A DNA stretch of 64,000 bases, taken from Deroplatys truncata. Its lineage: Eukaryota > Arthropoda > Insecta > Mantodea > Mantidae. The stretch is taken from positions 415,347,198 to 415,411,197 of the forward strand of contig CM060990.1 in the NCBI GenBank assembly GCA_030765065.1, read 5' to 3'. Below the pieces are notes generated by a model. That model did no database searches and was not told the origin of the DNA. It saw only the letters and a list, made by a program, of their open reading frames with translations. Positions 46,597 to 59,154 of the stretch are shown here, piece by piece (the first letter of the stretch is position 1; every line of letters begins with the position of its first letter). The translations under genes were made by a program, and so were the position numbers.

Positions 46597-46875
46597 CTCC
46601 ACGGTCTAGGAGTACCATTCTAGCATCTAGTTCTCGAAGTCGCGGGTTCAAACCCGGTGGAGGGTGATGGATTTTTTCGGGCGTAAAAATCCTTAACTTG
46701 GCATCCTTCGGAAGGGAAGTAAAGGGTAGTCTCGTGTGATTTACGGCACGCAAAAGAACCTCAAATGTGATAAAGAGGCCTCTCAGCAAAATTTATGGTC
46801 TTTCACGCCCAATATATGTAGAATGGGACGCTGAAAACCATAGCTGTTAAAAAGCGTCCATAAATAATAAAACTC
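46597..46875 (+). mobile_element. tRNA-derived SINE (family 2)
   Basis: Same family as 21,940-22,236, in plus orientation. The head has CCACGGTCTAGGAGTACCAT and the B box GGGTTCAAACCCG. The body has CGGGCGTAAAAATCC and CCTTCGGAAGGGAAG, and the tail AATAATAAAACTCATTC. Its first bases replace the expected continuation of the transposase relic, so it inserted after that element. Confidence 0.78.
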
Positions 46876-47114
46876 ATTCGACCCGTTGCGTAATATATCA
46901 TGCCAAAGCCACCTACCAAAAGGTGGTTCGGACAGGTATGAACCAATAATCTAGCCAGCTCGTCCAACCAAGCCCCGTTAAACATTTTCTTATTGGGGGC
47001 CTACCTTAAAGACGTGTGTATCGGGAGTAGTCAGTAGCTCCTCAACATCTCAGGGAATGTATCATCTTGGCTTACTGCAACATCACACGGGCTATGATGC
47101 GACGAGATAGACTG

Positions 47115-47700
47115 GTGATACCGAGCGGATTGCCTCAGGCGGTAACGTCTGTGATTCGCATTCAGGAGGTCGTGGTTTCGATCCCCGCGACCGACCTTCC
47201 TGACCCAGAATTTTTTAGGCTTTCCTGGGGTCGCTAGGCTAATGCTGGGAAGGCTCATTACATCCCCGAGTGTTCTGTCCTTCCATTCCACCTCCATTCT
47301 CATTTCACTTCACCTTTCATCTACTTGGTTTGTTTCAGGGTTGGAAGTGTCGGCGGGAGTCTCGGCGATGCATTGCAGGGGAAAATAATGCTCTGTGTTA
47401 TTCTTCGTTCCCCGAAATGGTGACGGTCTCCGAGTCCCGGCCCCCATTACGGTGTGCAAGCCTGCAGGGGGAGGGGAGATGGTTGCACCATCTGCCATTC
47501 GGGGAGTTTCAATGTGTAAAAGGTGGGGACCATGCCCCCTGCCCTGTCGTGCCTCCTGGTCTGGCCACCTTCTGTCTCTTATCACCTCACCCCTCCCTCC
47601 TAGGGGCACCCTATCAGGGGTTTCGGCACAAAAGTTCTTGTAGGTCGAGGTACTAAGTCCTCCTCCGTACCTAGGCCTACTCCTACTTCTAGTCTGGTGC
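47115..47700 (+). mobile_element. Long tRNA-derived SINE (family 1)
   Basis: The head is CCGAGCGGATTGCCTCAGGC with the B box GGTTTCGATCCCC. The complete body carries TGTTTCAGGGTTGGAAGTGT, CTCCGAGTCCCGG and CCTCCGTACC. One of the best-preserved copies, closest in the body to 26,890-27,440. Confidence 0.82.
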
Positions 47701-48361
47701 TGATGGTTAGATTTAGGATATGCATCCGCCTATAGGGTTGACATTTCAAACACTTATTGAAACAGTTTGAGAGAAAAGGGTAAAGTTTATTAAACATCTG
47801 TCCATGATAGACTCCAGAATGACGTCATAGTCCTTGAGGTTGTATCTACCTGGGAATCAAGGATTAAAATATGAATTTTAGGCAAGTAAATTGGGAGTTT
47901 AGCATTATTTAGTTTATGCATATTGCTCCAGAACAATTTGCCTTTCTTTTGTATGCAGGAATATCTACAAGGAGTAAAATGTATTTATATGCCTTATGTT
48001 TTTCATTCCACATTAATCTAATGCTGTTAACTTTTATAATTTTAAATACAGGACATTTTAATATCAGCTTATGATTTAGGTGAAATGTGCATAATTAAAC
48101 TATCTGCTATAACTAATAGCACAGAAGAAACTTATCTATTCGGTGCCCAAATATCAGCCATAAGATTATCAAAAATGAAAACAAAACTTTTGCCTTCATG
48201 TGTCAATATTTGAGCATTGGTCTTTGGTGATAACATCCAGTACGTACACAGTTCAGCTAGCAGACTATGAACCATAACATACCGGAAGGCACTTAACAGC
48301 CACTTCGGCCGAAATAAATACGTATATTACTCATGGAAAATACCAGTTTAATGGGAAAATG
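47701..48361. other. Intergenic, nothing recognised
   Basis: AT-rich DNA with no recognised feature. It ends at the TA target of the mariner. Confidence 0.5.
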
Positions 48362-48363
48362 TA

Positions 48364-49693
48364 CGAGGCGCATCCAGAAAGTAAGTTTCTCGGTTTCGTT
48401 TCCTTTAAAGTAAACGTATTTAGCCGGGAAAATTGCGCACTCAGAACATATCTATGACATATCAATCATATGCCGGCCGGACACATCCCGCCTGGTATCA
48501 GTAGCGCGGCACCAGTGGCCCAAAATGGCGGCTCTTATTCGTTCTCCCGCCACCTGCGAGGTTCGATGAGTGATAAGGTACCCCCTTGTACAAAACATAG
48601 CGCCGATCGAAATTCCTCGTCAGCTCTGTCAGGTCTACGGGCCGAACATCATGAGCAAACGGATGGTGCGTCGCTGGTGTAAACAGTTTTCCGAAGGTCG
48701 TCAAAATGCCCATGATGAAGAGCGCAGTGGGCGACCGCCCTCGTAAATGATGACCTTGTTGAGCTGGTGCGTCAGTGCATCGTGGAGAACCGCCGCTTCA
48801 CGATTACGGAGCTCAGCAGCTATTCTCCGCAGATATCGCGATACCTGTTGCACGAAATTGTCACTAAGCACCTGCTGTTTAGGAATTTGTGTGCCAGGTG
48901 GGTGCCGAAATACCTGACACAGGAGCACAAAACGAAACGCTTAGGAGCAGCACTGACATTTCTGCAGCAGTATCATGATGACAGCGACGAGTTCCTCGAA
49001 AGGATCGCCACGAGCGATGAAACGTGGATTTCGCACTTTGCCCCGGAAACCAAGCAGCAGTCAATTCATTGGCATCACAGTGGATCTCCGGTCAAGGCTA
49101 AATTCAAACAGACCGTGTCGGTGCAGAAAGTGATGTGCATGGTGTTCTGGGACAGGAAGGGCATTCTGCTCATTGACTTCCTACCCAGAGGTGAAAGTGA
49201 ATGCTGACCGTTACTGTGAAACACTGCGGAAATTGAGACGTGCCATTCAAAACAAGAGGCGTGGAATGTTTACTGCAGGTGTTGTGCTGCTCCATGACAA
49301 TGCTCGTCTACATACAGCTCGGCGCACAGCAACTGTTCTGCAGGAGTTCGGCTGGCAGCTGTTTGATCATCCACCATACAGTCCTGATCTTGCTCCCAGC
49401 GATTTCCATCTTTTCTTGCACCTCAAGAAACTCCTGTTCTCTGGTCAGCGTTTTGATAACGACGAAGAGCTGAAGACGACTGTCACACACTGGTTCCATT
49501 CACAGGCGGCAGACTTCTGAGACATACGAATACAAAAGTTGATCCCCTGATATGACAAGTGTCTCAATTCTGTGGTGACTATGTCGAAAAATAGCTCAAA
49601 CATTGCTGTATCTGTTGCCAATAAAGTTTTTCATGTAACTATGTTTTCTTTTTTTAAACAAATTAGTGAACCTTACTTTCTGGATGCGCCTCA
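48364..49693 (+). mobile_element. Mariner transposon with complete ends
   Basis: 1,330 bp bounded by TA duplications (48,362-48,363; 49,694-49,695). The inverted ends are GAGGCGCATCCAGAAAGTAA and its inverse TTACTTTCTGGATGCGCCTC. It contains one transposase gene with frame breaks. Size, TA target and DD34D motifs place it in mariner. Confidence 0.93.
48570..49520 (+). pseudogene. Mariner transposase (broken)
   Basis: The N-terminal part lies in broken frames: MVRRWCKQFSEGRQNAHDEE is readable near 48,660-48,720. The main frame 48,767-49,207 has the first catalytic motif ATSDETWISHF. A shift near 49,190 leads to the frame 49,173-49,520, with HDNARLHTA (second Asp) and YSPDLAPSDFHLFLHLKK (third Asp), the DD34D signature. 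All three acidic residues are present, but at least two frame lesions prevent a single product. Confidence 0.88.
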
Positions 49694-49795
49694 TATCATG
49701 GTTTTACTCGGAATTATTCATTGTGTACGAATATAATGTATCAACTTAAAACATCTATTAATATATGTTATGCAACCTATAGGTAGTGCAGTTCA

Positions 49796-49882
49796 CCAAT
49801 TCACTAATTAGGTATTCATGCTTCCTAACATTCGTGTTACAAATTTGTCCCCTTTGACTTATTTTCAATAGTTATGTGTGCT
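49796..49882 (-). pseudogene. Fragment of the Tc1-like family seen at 40.3 kb
   Basis: A ~80-bp segment nearly identical to 40,265-40,345 (CACCAATTCACTAATTAGGT through TTTGTCCCCTTTGACT). It encodes the linker after the DNA-binding domain of the Tc1-like transposase. It shows that this family exists in additional broken copies. Confidence 0.78.
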
Positions 49883-50034
49883 GTTTCGTTGTAACTTTGG
49901 TATCTCAAGTCCTTGACGTAACACGGTGAATTATTTTGGTCTTTTCTGAAGACTACAATCTCCTTTTAACATTTACATGTACGCATTCTGCGCACCTTTT
50001 GGAACCTCAAAAGTCAATCTTTAATGTTAAAGAT

Positions 50035-50725
50035 TCAAGCACTTTTACTTTCTGTACTACGTACTTAATAGTAAGAAGTACAACAGTAAGCACCGTTGTA
50101 TTCCACCCATAAATTCCATACCGAGATTTCACTAAAAATACATGTTTTAAGGTCCCTGAAACCCAATAAAATTATTTTTAGAAAAAAACCCATGTGTCTG
50201 TGAATAGCATAACTAAAAACAAAGCTTGGTAAATACCAAATTTGGGGATTTAAGTACTGTGTCTTTCAAAGATGCAACACGAAGATTCTCAGGAGAATCC
50301 CTCAATCCAAAATAACCTTTACATGAAAAATTTTGTGTAATTTTTTATTTTATAAAAATAGCTCTAACAACTTTGATTAAAATACCATATGATTAAGATA
50401 TTTTCAACATAAATAAAACGCATACCTTGTATTTTCTGAGAATAGCCTGTTAAGTCCTCTTTATTCTGAATTGCTTTTGTACAATTGGTAAACCATTGTT
50501 ATAGACATAATGTTACTACACAAAATATGTCTATATCCCTAAAGCACACAACTTATGCCACAAATTTTCTTGTGGCGTTTACTATTTCCGAGATATTCCT
50601 TGTCGTTGGTTTGTATTTTCAAATACTTGGACTTCTCACAGTGGAATATCGCTATTGGTTATTTTTTTTCTCTAGGTTATGCAAAGAGAACGGAATTAGA
50701 GAAAAGCGCATAGTGATCCGTTTTT
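50035..50725 (+). repeat. Third copy of hairpin unit plus module B
   Basis: One ~120-bp hairpin unit (TTTACTTTCTGTACTACGTA; GTTGTATTCCACCCATAAAT) followed by module B (GTGAATAGCATAACTAAAAA; GATTAAAATACCATATGATT; CTCTTTATTCTGAATTGCTT). Homologous to 12,370-13,060 but with only one tandem unit. It lies outside the large inverted repeat, showing that this sequence is a dispersed family. Confidence 0.75.
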
Positions 50726-50901
50726 AAAAGCATTTACTCTCATTTAAGTCTACTGCATTCCCCTAAAATTCTTGTGCCTGCAAAGAAGTGTGTAATAAAA
50801 CTATTTCTGCAAATGCTTATCTAGATTAACATGCAATGGTCTTTATAATTTACAAAAGCTATTTTCTTATTACCGTTATATATAGGAGAACCAAAGATTT
50901 G

Positions 50902-52614
50902 GGGCGGTATTCATGGTCGATTTTGGTCCGGACCAACTTGCTACTTCCGGTGGATTTACAGCGGACCATCGATTTTCTTATTCATAGACCGGGACTTGCA
51001 TTGGTCCGAGGATCAAACGCCTTGTTCGGGACCAACTTTTGGTCTACCTCAGAGGGGTAGATTAAAGGCAGACCATCTTTACAAAATGGATGACTTTGGA
51101 GTAATGGGCGTGGCTGCTTGCGTAGAATTCGCGAAATGAGACGGTGGAGTAAACCTATCTACCAAAATTAGACACAATTGGAAAGTATGGCGAGCCTAAA
51201 CTTAAAAAAATACAGGTTTAGTAAAGCAAAGGTTAGAAGGCTGATAAAACGGATTCATACTAACCTATATGACAGAGACGATAACCGAGGTTTGAGTATC
51301 TCGATTGATACGATGGTAATAGCACTTCCATATTATGCAAGAGAAGAGTATCAAGAAAGCACCACTGACCTTAGTAAGGCGTCAGTAAGCCGCATTATAT
51401 CTAATGACTCATATGTCATTGCTAGATTTACCTTCGTTAAACCGGGATTACTATGCACTTTACGTAACATGACGGGATGTAATGCAAAGTTAATAAATTC
51501 TGCTACACTAAAGGTTTAATTAGGATGCGCTTAACGTAACGGGAATGAATCTTGATTGATTAATTGTTCTTCTATTACTTCGTGCTACTGCTTCAAGCCG
51601 ATTGGTTCTAATTGCCATGCCACATTAAATTTGAATAACGGGAAGGAAAAGCTCGACACTACCAAATTCTTAAGTTACGTCGTTAAAGAAGCCACGTTAA
51701 GACAACTCGAAATAGCTCCATTTAGTACAATTTATAAGATCTGCACGTTATGTCGCGTTGAGTTAAGTCACTTGGGTTAAGTTCGAAGTAATTCAGGCTT
51801 TACTTACGTTTTCTCGGCGAGGAGAGGAGGATTCCAACTCCCGGAAGGTTTATCATGTATTAGAATTTTCTCAGCGAATTATTTCGTATAATTACTATCA
51901 CACAATATTTATTTGGTTAAGATCCAGGGTGAGATTTCAATAACAGCAAATGTTCCTTCCTATTTAAATACGATTTGATTCTGAAATTTTAAGGTTAAAA
52001 GTTAATATTCCAGCAAGTTAAATTCTTATTGAAATGATTAACAATGCCATGAAACTGTGTACCTGGTGGAGAGAAACGTTTGCAAAAAGGGAGGGGTGGC
52101 AATAGGTTAGAATCATGCACAAAACTACTGCCTATATATGTATTATCTCCCTCCATTCTTCCTCCTCTTTTTCTTTTTCTCTTTCTTTTTTTCTTTAATT
52201 TCTTTTTTGCGTCTGCATTTGTCGAAACCGATTTGTTTTCAATAGTATTCACCATTTTTTGTATTAAGGAAAACAGGCATTTTCCTCCTCCAACCATTTT
52301 AATGCACGCTTTTAGGTTATTTTATTTGCTGAAGGCAAGGAGTGAGCACTGAACCGATTAAAAACAGCTGTGAAACGACCATAGAAAGTTAAAAACTAGG
52401 GAGTAAGAGTGGTTAGTTTACTACTCTATGGCAGTTGCGCAAGCGCAGAACTACCTTTCTTCGTCGTGTAACATTTTATTCTTGCTGATCCACGGCCTTT
52501 CTTGGTCCGAGACTTTTTATCGTCTATGAATATCAAACTCTTGGTCGGCCTTTCTTCCGGACCAAATGAGTCTGGAGATAGTCCAGACCTATGTGAAATC
52601 TATGAATACGGTCC
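50902..52614 (+). mobile_element. PIF/Harbinger-like transposon relic
   Basis: The ends are inverted: GGGCGGTATTCATGGTC at the left and, in reverse complement, GGACCGTATTCATAGAT at the right. GGTCCGGACCAA-type subterminal repeats occur near the left end and CTTCCGGACCAAATG near the right. The frame 51,178-51,519 (113 codons) reads RGLSISIDTMVIALPYYARE then LSKASVSRII, the N-terminal DNA-binding region of Harbinger transposases. No catalytic DDE part or Myb-like partner gene was recognised. TTT/TTA flanks are compatible with a decayed 3-bp duplication. Confidence 0.75.
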
Positions 52615-53399
52615 TTAGTGACTAAATGGTCGGCGTGCGAAGTTTGAACCACTGCGATCCATAAAGGGGGCACCAACCTAACAGGTACCACATAACTAAT
52701 CTTCGGAATACAAGCAACTGGTGGATATTTGAGGAAGAGTTGCCAGTTGTGAATGGAACCTAACAACTCAAGTATCACCGGATTCTAGTGACTTATCTGA
52801 TAATGACGGAAAAATGCCAAAGTTGTACTAGTTGTATTTTAGTAATCTTCGGGGAAAAAGTAACCTCTGCATCACACGCAGCCAACAATCAACAATAAGT
52901 GCATGTGCATTCCTCAATAGACATTCGGTGTTAGGTCGTGAGCGTGATGGTGGCCCAAAGTAGTGTTCACTAAGTTTAATCATCTAAGAGCGTATGCTGC
53001 CCTCCCTGTTAGTGAGTGATCTCCCTTTGTAAAATGTCGTCCCCCCCTTTCCAGTGGGGTTATCCCTTGATAGTGGCATGAGGTGATATTTTTCAGAGGG
53101 ATCAGCAGTAATGGAACTGTCATGACACTATTTAACAAATCTACACAGGAGAATAACATTAAAAATGTTATTATAAGTAATACATACTAGAACGAAAATA
53201 AAGCTTACCTCATTCATTTTCCTCCGTACATAAACGGAACCCTCCTCTCTCCATTTCGGGCAAATGTTTCTATGACAGGCTCATAAAAATGTCTTTGACT
53301 CTGAATTTTGTATAATAGAGACTTTTCGATCAATAACAATGAAAATTGGGAAAGACTGTTTTCGCACTGAGTGTTCCGTAGGTAACTCTACGCGTTTTA
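52615..53399. other. Intergenic, nothing firmly recognised
   Basis: AT-rich DNA with a C-run (GTCCCCCCCTTTCCAGTG near 53,040) that might be the terminus of the hAT relic to the right. The matching end was not found. Confidence 0.35.
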
Positions 53400-54935
53400 A
53401 ATCGGAAAACGTACGTTCTACTCTAGATGTACTCACTGGAATTGTGGTTATGAGGCAGCATAATTTATAAACTTTGGAAATGCTTCTTCTTTTAGCTCGG
53501 CGAATTTCAAAAACTTGCGATCTCAGTCAATGTCCTGTCTGAAAAGTCTGACAATCCATAAACAGCCATTAATTCATTTCGCAAATTTTAGAAATCAGAC
53601 AAATGTTTACAGGCTGATTTAAGAGATGTAAAAAAATCGGGAAATCTGATTTTGAACGATTCAAGCCTTTTCGAATAAAGCAGCTCAATACATTTTAGTT
53701 ATTCTAGATCACGAAATCGGTTTTCCATTTAGCTAATTATCGTGTCAATTATTTCGTTGTAAAGACGCAAATATTTCATTTTGGGATCGTCCAATCCTTC
53801 CGGACGTCGCTTTCTAGCTTCATTCTTAATCGTGTTACCTTCATCTAGTGTTGCATAGATATCATCAAAATTGTTTCAAGTTTCTTGAATGAAAGGAATC
53901 GTCTCTTTCACTTCCGTAATGCAATAATTTACATCAAAAGTCTTTGTCTGGAGATGTTGAATAATGTATCACTGAGAGCAATCTATGAATGAAAAGAAGG
54001 CGAAATCTTTCAATTATGCCAAATATACCCTACCACAAATAAACCCGTCACTATACCAGGGGTCTGGGTCATCAACAATATGCTTAAAAATGAGATCAGT
54101 TCTGTCCTATTTTCATGCACTGTATTCACAATCCTAGAGTTGTAATTCCAAAGCGTAACTGACATGGATGGAAACCTCCTCCTGACTTCCGATGCATTCA
54201 GTGCATTTACACACTTTGTTGAATAAGAAAGAAATGAACAAAAATCACTCAATGTCTTGAAAAATATTTTGCATTCCTTTATGAATTGCGCTGACTGCGA
54301 TAAAGTTAGGTTAAATCGTTGAGCATAACAGTGGACAAATAGCGCATTGGGAAATCCTTTCTTCACTGGTGCATGAAACGCATTTAAATGACTGGAAAAT
54401 GTTGCAGCCCCGTCATATCCTTGAATTTAGAGCTTCTTCTCAGACTCATATTGAAAGTCCGTAAGGATTTTATACACATGCTCACTTAACGCAACTGCAT
54501 TGCGATTATTGCTGACATCCGTAAAGCCTAAAAATTTCTCCTGAATTTCACCCTCGTTTACATAACGAATGACATTGGAAAGCTGAGATAATTTTACAAC
54601 AACCATCGTTTTGTCCAGCACTAAAGCAGTAAAATGTGCACATTTTACTTCTTTCCTTATTGTGTCTAGCATTACGTCACTAATACTTTCAATAACATAA
54701 TTTTGAATTCGATTTGACGGTCCTTTGAAACTTTTTGCGCTTTGTGTGTATCTGATTTGATGTCATACTGGACAGTGTGTGCAAGAACTCAATATAGTTT
54801 CTCCGATTTAGGGGTTTATTATGCTCATTTTGACCTCTGAAAGGTAGCTCTTGCTTTGCCAGTAAGCAAGTTACATCGATTAATCTCTTCATTATTTCTC
54901 TGTAAGAGTCAACTTCGGCATTGTGTATCAAAAAA
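53400..54935 (-). pseudogene. hAT transposase relic (zinc-finger MYM-type-1-like family)
   Basis: Minus-strand pieces in order: 54,931-54,689 reads RLIDVTCLLAKQELPFRGQNE. 54,672-54,427 reads ALVLDKTMVVVKLSQLSNVIRY and then FLGFTDVSNN (DUF4371-type region, where the family has LDETTDV). 54,366-54,010 reads FVHCYAQRFNLTLSQS and then WNYNSRIVNTV. These are typical of hAT-derived transposases of the ZMYM1/TTF type. Stops and shifts separate the pieces. Further left, decayed continuation to about 53.4 kb is likely but unproved. The DNA-binding N-terminus is not recognisable. Confidence 0.75.
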
Positions 54936-55660
54936 TCCCACCTGCGATGTTCACTTGGTTGAAAGCCTATCCTTGTTTTACCAAAGTTTTCAATTTCATT
55001 ATTGCAGATAAATGTGTCTGCGTCATGTCATGTGGAATTTGCTGTGTGAAAATTACTGATATCAGAGAAATCTACACTATTGCATACTCCTTGTCGGTTT
55101 CAAAAACAATACAAGGCTAGCAAAATAATTGATTTCTCGATTTAAATGCAGTTAGCCATTTTGAAGGTTTTTAGTATTTAATTTTGAAATTACGTACATA
55201 GTTTTTCATTTGTGTATTCGTAGAAACATTCGAAGAGGCCTACCTTTTACTATAATGTCTTGCTTTTCTGAAAACCCAAAGCTACAAACGAAGTACTCTA
55301 CGAAGTACTCTACGAAGTACGAGGTACTCAACAAACGATCCAAAACGTAACATTGTGACTGTTGGCAGGCATGACTGGCTGCGCTGCCGAATGAGGTTTA
55401 AGTTGATGTGAGATGCAGAGGGCTTGTATCCTGAACCAAGTCCCTCTGCATGAATACTAAGCAGCATAAAACACACACTATTCTTTTGATCCGTGTGACA
55501 CTTCACAGGCACACTTTCAGCACTTAACTCATAATGCACAAAAACAATAAACGTACTAACATTTTCTTTCTAACAAGAATAGATACACAAAAGTTGTTTA
55601 CCAGCGACCGCCTAACCGTGTGGTCTTTTTAACGTGGCAGGAGGAACACATGCAGTGCAG
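54936..55660. other. Intergenic with a short tandem repeat
   Basis: May include the 5' part of the hAT relic. At 55,287-55,330 TACGAAGTACTC-type words are repeated in tandem about three times. No other feature seen. Confidence 0.4.
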
Positions 55661-56782
55661 CTACTGTCCATTCCAAACCAGAGTTTCCTCTGATGTAAAT
55701 AGAAGCACGTGCTTCTGCTTGTCACGAACCCAAGAACACACTCTTACGCCAACGTAAATAGTTCCTTAATACATGTATTGCACACTGAAATATTAGAGCA
55801 GGAAAGGTATAGAACTGTACATTTTATTGCAGTTATCATAAAAACTCATTGCTAAAGATAATGGATACATACTAAACGTTAAGAGATTACAAAATATTAT
55901 TTTCGTCTGCTGTTACGCTAACGCCGAGAGTATCTTGCTTGTTCATACCAACTGTATGCATGACTGCCATTCTCTTGCGTATACAAGAAATGTAGCAATT
56001 AATCCCCAGAGGTGCTATCTGAGTACCGAATATGACTTTGCGTAACACAGGAAATATGATAAGCGAACAGTCATTCATAATACGCTAGCACACGTATGCT
56101 CAGCTCAGGTCAAATCTTGTTCTTGTGATTTAGTCAGTTGGTATTCGAGCTCACATGGCAGAGAAAGGTGCGTGTGGTGCGAATAAGCTGTTCAAAACAA
56201 AAGCGGCAAACTGTTAAAATGTGGCGAAAAACAAACAAAACTTAATATATTCAACTCACTATTAGAAAAATACCCTACACTTGCATTGGTGCATATTATG
56301 AACCAATGCCCGATTTTGCAGGCGTTTCAGTGAGAAGTGTAACCAAAACGCGCAGGGAATATAAACAGACATAATAGAACATAAAAAAGGAGAATAAAAT
56401 GTGGAAACTTATTTTGTGTGCGACAGGGGTGTGCAATTATGGATAAGCTTGCCATTATATTGGAGAGTAGATCTGATTCTAATATGGCATCTGAGTTATC
56501 TTCGGAGAATCCGGATTTGGGTGTTGCTCTTTTGCCCGAGGATTGTGATTAACGTAAGTAAAATGTTCATTTTCGCATGTTTATAAAATCGATTGTTACC
56601 TCTGGTTGCATTTTGAACTATGATTCTCACGCAGGGCGCCTTGTTACAGATTGAAACGATGTTCAACAAGCATTGAGAAGGGAGCAAGTGCCATTAAGGG
56701 CGGGATTGCGAACTACTTTCGCGCGGATAATACAAAGAGTTTGTTTACTGTGAGAGGCACTCTGGTTTGGAATGGACAGTAG
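55661..56782. mobile_element. Possible short DNA transposon with 24-bp perfect inverted ends
   Basis: CTACTGTCCATTCCAAACCA (and four more bases) at 55,661-55,684 is exactly inverted at 56,759-56,782. Weaker similarity continues inward (CCTCTGATGTAAA against CCTCTCACAGTAAA). The interior has no intact gene and no target duplication is evident. It is probably a non-autonomous transposon, but chance inverted pieces of another repeat cannot be excluded. Confidence 0.5.
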
Positions 56783-57079
56783 CCTTAGGCAAGCTGATTG
56801 GTTGTTACTGACGGCAAGGGATGATTAGAGTGTTGGCTAAGGTACAGGCACTGAGCGAAAGAAGAATATCATTTTTGTCAAAGTTAAAACATGAAATTTA
56901 ATAAAGCTTATATATAAGATTATGATACTTAGGGAACTAGTCTCGTCCTACTGGTCCACTGAACGTACGCCCCTGTTCCTTGACAATTGAAATCACAAAT
57001 CGCAAATTCACATTTCATTAAAATAGCAGATGGTCTCCCTATGTAAATAGCCGCCTCCACCTCACCTCTTCTGAGCGGG
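56783..57079. other. Intergenic, nothing recognised
   Basis: AT-rich DNA up to the inner edge of the right arm. Confidence 0.4.
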
Positions 57080-58182
57080 CAGTCTCCGATTGTACAGTGG
57101 GCTTCAAATACTTTCCGATGGGACAAGGGGTGTAGAGGAAGAGGGGGAAGAAATTTCTTCTCGACTAGTCATTCCTGGCTATAGCCAGCGTGCCGCTTTT
57201 GTCTCAAAGGTCACATTTACTTCTGTGTATACATTCAGCGACCTGACTCTAAGATGAAAGAAGACGAAACCAAATACTTTTCTCTTTACTAGAACTATTC
57301 AAGCGAAATAAATTAACATATTCTTTGCATAATATGTTGCTTAAAAGTCAAATATTGCACTCTTCATGCGGGTGCTACACAAGTTTAAGATTCAGTAATT
57401 TTCTTCAGAAACAAGGTTCGCATAATGTACATCTTGTTTTTAACGTTTGTTGCTAGTAATAAATAATAATATTAATAATAATAGTTTCATAATTATCATC
57501 AATATAACGTTCTACGCGTGCTCGGAGGGTATTTATTACCTTGAATATAAGATCGTTTTGCTTTTTAATTGTCATAGATATTGATCACAACGTTTAACGC
57601 TAAGTGTGTATTTCCATACAGTTGGCACATTCAGTTCTGATAATATTCAAGTAATGTTTTAAAACATAGCAGCAAAAGTAATATTAATGTCAAACTATTG
57701 AAGCAGTTTGGAAACAATTAGGTATACCATTAAATTTTCTTCAAAGTGAGATATATTTTGCGTTTGTTACTGAAAAACGAATAAAGATTGATTTATTTGA
57801 AACATAATTCTCCTTATATGCACACTCACAAGTGAAAAGAAGAAAAACCGTGCCAGTGGACGTAGAGTAAAAACACCTATTTAGGTATTGTATGCAAAAT
57901 GTGAATGGATACGAGGAAACAACCTTTAGCGCAAAATATGCAGTTTCTATATGGCTGTTTTATTCGTTTAGGATATCATATAAGCTAAATTTTCAAAATA
58001 GTGACCCGAAGTGTTAATGCAGATAGGTTGATGTGCTTTTGTTGCAATTGGTTTATTTGAAAGCACTCTTTTCTGAAAACTAAATTGCTTTCAAGTTTCA
58101 AACCTGAAGATGCCCCCCCCCCAAAGCTTTGTATTGCGATTCACGTTCTGAATTCTTAAAATGTTTCTCTTCTCTGGTCTAG

Positions 58183-58740
58183 AATGGAATGGAATGTGTA
58201 ACGGAGGGGACTCGACCCCGATCTAGTGAATGAGGACATTGTGTTTGTGACCCTCCCGGGAGGGAGGGACGAGGTGAGAGACACCGAGCTGCCGGAACCA
58301 GGATTGACGGCACAGCAATGGCAAAGTTTCTAAAATTTCCAGATTGAGACGCCCTGACAGTTGAGCAGGCAAACCAGGGACCCACCCCAAACAGAGGGGC
58401 CAACGCCCCTCAAGAAGCGGTCCTTATACCCTGGCAACCAGCTGAAGGCCGAGAGACGGATAAGGTTCCACAGAGAGACACCTTTTTCTGTGCCACGCGG
58501 CACTGGAGTACCATCGCCGACACTACCAATCCTGAAACAGACCTAACGGGGTTAAGGATGAATGCAATGAGGAATGGAACGATTCGGGGGCTGAGAGAAA
58601 TCATATCAGCATTCGCCTGACGACCCGGGAAAACTCTCGAAAAAAATTACCGTGGGTCAGATTTGGCAGTAGGCGGGAAGCGAACTAGGGATCTCTCGAA
58701 TGCGAGTCGCACGCGTTACCGCGGCGCCACCTGGACTTAA
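58183..58740 (-). mobile_element. Long tRNA-derived SINE (family 1), right-arm copy
   Basis: Inverse of 15,058-15,625, with head TAACGCGTGCGACTCGCATT and a B-box remnant at its right end. The shared flank (GATCCGTAGTTCAAATCTCG) shows the same insertion event as in the left arm. Confidence 0.8.
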
Positions 58741-59154
58741 ACTGGAAGATCCGTAGTTCAAATCTCGGCTATGACATTGAATTTTTCAATCTGATTCTAT
58801 CTTTCCAACCTTGTCCTACACACGGCTTGAGTGAAAGAGTCCTCTTGTTAATTGAGATGAAACTGCCATAACAAACTTCGTTGTAACTATAAGAAGAATG
58901 CAGTAGCTCAAACGATAGTCAGATTTTTATGTGTTGTCTTTGAAACTCCACGTTCTTTGCATTACCACGAGAATTATGATTAGGAAGAATTATATTTAAA
59001 TATAGATTAACTATTATCTTAAATTGAACAAACTAACGTGTTGCATTCACATAACTTTCACTTCTCACCATTCTACAAATTCTGTTTTCTAAATCTTATT
59101 TTTCTGTCTACTTCTTATAATCCAGATAAACTTGCAAATCACATTTAGCTCATC

